Assembly (NCBI RefSeq): GCF_007655485.1
Contig: NZ_VJXQ01000001.1
Coordinates: 316,556 to 380,555, forward strand
DNA: 64,000 nucleotides
Reading direction: 5' to 3'
Source of the DNA: Halobellus captivus
Lineage (GTDB): Archaea; Halobacteriota; Halobacteria; Halobacteriales; Haloferacaceae
The notes under the pieces: generated by a model
The model's database searches: none
Told to the model about the DNA's origin: nothing
The model's input: only the letters and a program-made list of their open reading frames with translations
In this document: positions 60,307-64,000 of the stretch, piece by piece
Position numbering within the stretch: position 1 is the stretch's first letter
Layout: the number at the start of each line of letters is the position of its first letter
Program-made: the position numbers and the translations under genes

Positions 60307-61557
60307 ATGTCCGAACCTAACCCGTTTGAGAGCCTGCAGGAGCAGATCGACGATGCGGCAGCGTACCTTGACATCGAGACGGACGTTCTCGAACGGTTGA
60401 AACACCCCGAGCGCGTGCTGGAGGTAAACCTCTCTATCGAACTCGACGACGGCACGCTCCGTCGTTTCGAGGGCTTCCGCTCGCAGTTTAACGGCGACCG
60501 CGGCCCGTACAAGGGCGGGATTCGGTATCACCCAAACGTCTCCCGCGACGAGGTGAAAGCGCTCTCGGGATGGATGGCGTACAAGTGTGCTATTGTCGAC
60601 GTCCCGTTCGGGGGCGGAAAAGGCGGAATCGTCGTCGACCCCGACGAGCTGTCCGATTCGGAGCTAGAGCGCCTCACGCGTGCATACGCGACTGAACTGC
60701 GCCCTCTCGTCGGTCCCGACCGCGACATTCCCGCCCCTGACGTGAATACCGGCCAGCGGGAGATGAACTGGTTCAAAGACACCTACGAGACGCTCGAACG
60801 GACGACTGCACCGGGCGTCATCACCGGGAAAGCGATCTCCTCCGGCGGGAGTGAGGGACGCGTCGAAGCCACCGGTCGGTCGACGATGATCGCGGCGCGG
60901 GAAGTGTTCGAGTACCTCGGCCGTGACATCACCGAGGCGACCGTCGCCATCCAGGGATACGGCAACGCGGGATCCGTCGGGGCAAGGCTCATCGAAGACT
61001 TGGGTGCCACTGTGGTCGCCGTATCCGACTCCTCCGGTGGCGTCTACGACGCCGATGGGCTCGACACCCGCGCGGTGAAGGCGTTCAAAAACGAAACCGG
61101 GACCGTCTCGGGATACGGAGATGCCGAGGAGTTGACCAACGAGGAGCTGCTCACGCTCGACGTCGACGTCCTCGTCCCCGCGGCGCTCGAAAACGCCATC
61201 GACGGTGATCTGGCTGCGGACGTCCGAGCGGACGTTATTGTCGAAGCCGCGAACGGGCCGCTGACGCCGCGTGCAGACGACGTGCTCACGGACCGGGACG
61301 TCCACGTAGTTCCGGACATCCTCGCAAACGCGGGCGGCGTCACCGTCTCGTACTTCGAGTGGGTCCAAAACCGACAGCGCTTCGCGTGGACCGAAGAGCG
61401 CGTCAACGACGAACTCGAATCTGTGATCACGAGCGCCTTCGACGAACTTGTCGACGCCTACGAATCGAAGGACCTGCCGAACATCCGTACCGCCGCGTAC
61501 GTGGTCGCGACCCGCCGAATCGCGGACGCGTACACCGAAGGCGGCAACTGGCCGTAA
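60307..61557 (+). CDS. gdhB: Glutamate dehydrogenase
   Basis: A 416-residue hexameric-type glutamate dehydrogenase. Substrate-binding lysines are in YKGGIRYHP and [20 protein letters not shown], and the cofactor domain has [15 protein letters not shown]. It interconverts glutamate and 2-oxoglutarate with NAD(P), linking carbon and nitrogen metabolism. Haloarchaea carry several copies with different cofactor and catabolic/anabolic use; which one this is cannot be decided here, so the symbol is only approximate. A TATA-like CTTAAATTCT lies 27-30 bases before the ATG at 60307. It marks the return to core genes at the right edge of the island. Confidence 0.93.
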   Translation: MSEPNPFESLQEQIDDAAAYLDIETDVLERLKHPERVLEVNLSIELDDGTLRRFEGFRSQFNGDRGPYKGGIRYHPNVSRDEVKALSGWMAYKCAIVDVPFGGGKGGIVVDPDELSDSELERLTRAYATELRPLVGPDRDIPAPDVNTGQREMNWFKDTYETLERTTAPGVITGKAISSGGSEGRVEATGRSTMIAAREVFEYLGRDITEATVAIQGYGNAGSVGARLIEDLGATVVAVSDSSGGVYDADGLDTRAVKAFKNETGTVSGYGDAEELTNEELLTLDVDVLVPAALENAIDGDLAADVRADVIVEAANGPLTPRADDVLTDRDVHVVPDILANAGGVTVSYFEWVQNRQRFAWTEERVNDELESVITSAFDELVDAYESKDLPNIRTAAYVVATRRIADAYTEGGNWP

Positions 61558-61649
61558 CGCCGTCGACCGACGGAGGGGGGAGAGCCGACCCCGCCCGAAC
61601 CGATTCCGACCCGAGCGATTCAAGTTGATTCCGAGCGCGGGTGCATACA

Positions 61650-62570
61650 ATGCGTCAGGACCACCTCATCTCCGCGACACAACTGTCGCGGGCCGACATC
61701 GAGGCGGTGCTCGACCGCGCGGCGGAGATCGACGCCGACCCGAGCGCCTGGCAGGGGCGACACGAGGGCTCGATCCTCGGCCTCTGCTTCTTCGAGCCGA
61801 GCACCCGCACGCGGATGAGCTTCGACACCGCGATGAAACGACTGGGCGGTCGCACGATCGATATGGGTGCGGTCGAGTCCTCGTCGGTGAAGAAGGGCGA
61901 AACGCTGGCCGACACGATGCGCGTCCTCGAAGGGTACGCGGACGCGCTCGTTCTTCGACACCCCTCCGAGGGGTCGGCGAAGATGGCCACGGAGTTCGTC
62001 GACGTCCCGCTCATCAACGCGGGTGACGGCGCCGGACAGCATCCCACGCAAACGCTCTTAGACCTCTATACGATGCGGCAGAACGTCGGACTCGACGATG
62101 TCACCGTCGGAATTATGGGCGATCTCAAGTACGGTCGGACGGTCCACTCGCTCGCGTCGGCGCTGACGAACTTCGACACGCGCCAGCACTTCGTCAGCCC
62201 CGAGAGCCTTCGGCTTCCGCGGAGCGTTCGGTACGACCTCCACGAGTCGGGCGCGCAGGTGCGCGAGCACACCGCTCTCGACGACGTGCTCTCGGAACTG
62301 GACATCCTGTACGTCACGCGCATCCAGCGCGAGCGCTTCCCAGACGAGAACGAGTACCTGAAAGTCGCCGGTGAGTACCAGATCAGCGCAGACGACCTGC
62401 GGGCGGCGAAAGACTCTCTCACCGTGATGCACCCGCTCCCGCGCGTCGACGAAATTGCACCCGACGTCGACCATACGGCTCACGCGACGTACTTCGAACA
62501 GGCGCACAACGGCGTTCCCGTCCGGATGGCGCTTCTGGATATGCTGCTCTCGGAGGGGGAAGACGAATGA
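61650..62570 (+). CDS. pyrB: Aspartate carbamoyltransferase, catalytic subunit
   Basis: A 306-residue enzyme with the carbamoyl-phosphate loop [12 protein letters not shown], the ATCase lid region [20 protein letters not shown], and [10 protein letters not shown]. It makes carbamoyl-aspartate in the first committed step of pyrimidine synthesis. The ATG at 61650 gives the normal N-terminus MRQDHLIS; a GTG at 61641 adds three residues and is less likely. Its stop codon overlaps the pyrI start (ATGA), so catalytic and regulatory subunits are made together. Confidence 0.97.
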   Translation: MRQDHLISATQLSRADIEAVLDRAAEIDADPSAWQGRHEGSILGLCFFEPSTRTRMSFDTAMKRLGGRTIDMGAVESSSVKKGETLADTMRVLEGYADALVLRHPSEGSAKMATEFVDVPLINAGDGAGQHPTQTLLDLYTMRQNVGLDDVTVGIMGDLKYGRTVHSLASALTNFDTRQHFVSPESLRLPRSVRYDLHESGAQVREHTALDDVLSELDILYVTRIQRERFPDENEYLKVAGEYQISADDLRAAKDSLTVMHPLPRVDEIAPDVDHTAHATYFEQAHNGVPVRMALLDMLLSEGEDE

Positions 62571-63037
62571 GCGACATCGACAGAGAACTCCGCGTGTCGA
62601 AGATCCGCAACGGCACCGTCATCGACCACCTCGCGGCGGGCCATGCGCTGAACGTCCTCGCGATCCTCGGCATCGACGGCTCCGGCGGCGAGAGCGTCTC
62701 GATCGGGATGAACGTCCCCTCGGACAAACTGGCGAAGAAAGACATCGTCAAGGTCGAAGACCGCGAACTGAGCGAATCGGAGGTCGACGTGCTTTCGGTC
62801 ATCTCGCCGGAGGCGACGATCAACATCGTCCGCGAGTACGACGTCATCGAGAAGAAGCGGATCGATCGCCCCGAGTACGTCGACGGCGTACTCGCCTGTC
62901 CGAACCGAAACTGCATCACCAACGACGAGGAACCGATCCACACGCGATTCGCCGTTCTCGACGACGGACTCCGCTGTGACTACTGCGGCGAGATCGTCCG
63001 CGAGGACGAAGTCCCCGCTCATCTCGACGTCGCGTAG
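62567..63037 (+). CDS. pyrI: Aspartate carbamoyltransferase, regulatory subunit
   Basis: A 156-residue PyrI. The nucleotide-binding N-terminal domain has [15 protein letters not shown] and [14 protein letters not shown]. The C-terminal zinc domain holds four Cys (CPNRNC, then CDYC) that bind Zn and contact PyrB. It confers allosteric control by CTP and ATP. The ATG overlaps the pyrB stop by four bases. Length is usual for archaeal PyrI. Confidence 0.97.
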   Translation: MSDIDRELRVSKIRNGTVIDHLAAGHALNVLAILGIDGSGGESVSIGMNVPSDKLAKKDIVKVEDRELSESEVDVLSVISPEATINIVREYDVIEKKRIDRPEYVDGVLACPNRNCITNDEEPIHTRFAVLDDGLRCDYCGEIVREDEVPAHLDVA

Positions 63038-63134
63038 GGCGGTCGTCAGTTCGGTTTTCACGTCAATCAGTCGGTCGCTCCGTCCGAGTGACGGAGGGGA
63101 AACCACTTTGTACCGAGAGGAAGTATCTACGCGT

Positions 63135-63242
63135 ATGTCCGGAAAAGCGAAATTCATCCTGGTACTGTCACTCATCGCCCTCGTCTACTTCGTCGTCTCC
63201 GGCGGCGAGGATCCCGTCGAAGTCGAAGTCGACGAAGAGTAA
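63135..63242 (+). CDS. Tiny membrane protein
   Basis: A 35-residue protein: a short basic N-terminus (MSGKAKF), one hydrophobic segment (ILVLSLIALVYFVVS) and an acidic tail (GEDPVEVEVDEE). It could be a single-pass membrane protein or a membrane-anchored micropeptide. The ATG at 63135 is supported by a TATA-like ACTTTGTAC about 27 bases upstream, and codon use is typical of the genome. The longer open frame from 62976 overlaps pyrI and was rejected. Similar tiny proteins are often missed in annotation; no function is known to me. Confidence 0.6.
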   Translation: MSGKAKFILVLSLIALVYFVVSGGEDPVEVEVDEE

Positions 63243-63390
63243 CCGACGGAAACACCTGATTTCTTTCACGACTCGTGACATCCCCGTGAGCGCTAGCTGT
63301 CGGTACGATACATACTGTTGTCTCGCTGACTCGGTCGCCGTCTCCCCAGCGGAACGAACGACTGATACCGCTCGGGGAGCAACGCCGGGT

Positions 63391-64000
63391 ATGTACGGTG
63401 TCGTCACACGGAACGCCGAGGAGGTCGATTGGTCGGACTTCGACGTCGGCTTCTACGAGGTCAAGGACGTGACCGGACGGGCCGCCGAACCGCTCTCCGA
63501 GGCAGTGAATATGATCTCGTGCTTCGGCGACAACGCCGGTGTGAGCTCCGATCCCGACCTCGTCGCTGTCGACGCCGACGGGCGACCCGCGACCCGCGAA
63601 CAGCCGTATTTCGACTGGTCGCACGTCTGCCCGACGCACGAGCGCTACCGCGAGGGACTGCTCGAAATCGTTTCGGACTGCGCCGCCGAGAACGGCGACG
63701 TCCGCCTCGACGACGTCGGGTTCCCGCGGGAGGGGTACTGTCGGTGTGAGCGGTGCGAGCGCGGCTTCGCCGAGAGCGACTACAACGACCGGAAGGAGTG
63801 GCGCGCCGCGGAGATCACCGAGTTCGTCGCAAACGCGGCCGATCGGATTCCGGACCGAACGTATCTGACGCTGTACCCCGATCCCTACCCCGGGCACCTC
63901 TACGACCGCGCGGGTATCGACGTCGAGTCGCTCGCCGCGCACGTCGACGAGTTCGTCGTCCCGCTGTACGACACCGAGTACGCGACGACGTACTGGCTGG
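63391..64000 (+). CDS. Hypothetical protein, truncated by the window end
   Basis: An open frame from the ATG at 63391 through the end of the window, at least 203 codons without a stop. The protein is acidic and haloarchaeal in composition. It has a CRCERC motif near residue 118, and phrases such as NMISCFGDNAG, RLDDVGFPREGY and LYPDPYPGHLYDRAGID that suggest a TIM-barrel, possibly a glycosidase-like fold. I do not recognise the family. It has no signal peptide. Downstream sequence is needed to judge the rest. It is in the same direction as pyrBI but separated from the tiny membrane protein gene by about 150 bases. Confidence 0.75.
   Translation, partial: MYGVVTRNAEEVDWSDFDVGFYEVKDVTGRAAEPLSEAVNMISCFGDNAGVSSDPDLVAVDADGRPATREQPYFDWSHVCPTHERYREGLLEIVSDCAAENGDVRLDDVGFPREGYCRCERCERGFAESDYNDRKEWRAAEITEFVANAADRIPDRTYLTLYPDPYPGHLYDRAGIDVESLAAHVDEFVVPLYDTEYATTYWL

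Overview
The window comes from a haloarchaeon (class Halobacteria). The proteins are strongly acidic, GC is high, and many genes have a TATA-like box centred about 26-28 bases before the start codon with no leader. RdfA/SMC-like proteins, Tat-lipobox binding proteins with Asp/Ser/Gly linkers and a pyrBI pair also fit. No rRNA, tRNA, CRISPR array or intact insertion sequence was found.

Layout. 1-5.8 kb holds general genes (UbiA-type prenyltransferase, IclR regulator, gamma-carbonic anhydrase, UspA, soluble PAS transducer, MaoC hydratase, small acidic protein). 6-14 kb holds an aromatic-ring-type FAD monooxygenase and a five-gene CoA operon (fused 3-hydroxyacyl-CoA dehydrogenase/enoyl-CoA hydratase, thiolase, Zn-ribbon partner, acyl-CoA ligase, acyl-CoA dehydrogenase). 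14-21.7 kb holds a complete Liv-type ABC importer, a second acyl-CoA ligase and an IclR regulator. 22.7-25.3 kb holds an SMC-like/RdfA cell-shape pair. 25.4-32.8 kb holds an IclR regulator, a LigM-like O-demethylase, an ACMSD-type amidohydrolase, an aldehyde dehydrogenase and a ThDP enzyme. 32.9-45 kb holds two complete NitT/TauT-type ABC importers with the same split layout (permease and binding protein on one strand, ATPase and a second permease on the other). Between and around them are UspA, SDR and EamA genes and a second LigM-like gene. 45.5-50.5 kb holds MATE and SLC13-type transporters and a tungsten aldehyde:ferredoxin oxidoreductase. 50.7-60 kb holds a meta-cleavage set: extradiol dioxygenase, two hydratase/decarboxylase paralogues, HOPDA-type aldolase, acylating acetaldehyde dehydrogenase, muconic-semialdehyde-type dehydrogenase, a second ACMSD-type amidohydrolase and an IclR regulator. 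60.3-64 kb returns to core genes: glutamate dehydrogenase, pyrB, pyrI, a tiny membrane protein and a truncated hypothetical gene.

How they may work together (inference). Import of aromatic acids (Liv and TauT transporters), O-demethylation (LigM-like), side-chain removal through CoA intermediates, ring hydroxylation, extradiol cleavage, decarboxylation and conversion to pyruvate and acetyl-CoA can all be mapped onto genes here. The enzyme set at 50.7-59 kb most resembles the protocatechuate 2,3-cleavage route known from Paenibacillus, which would be notable in an archaeon. No 4-oxalocrotonate tautomerase was seen.

Other points: short ORFs sit just before, or overlap, three transporter genes; several intergenic minisatellites have different periods (14, 17, 20, 25, 26/52 and 31 bases); a possible transposon-end relic overlaps the livK stop; and a small gene before the MATE gene appears frameshifted. 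Starts were chosen mainly from TATA spacing; functions are family-level unless stated.
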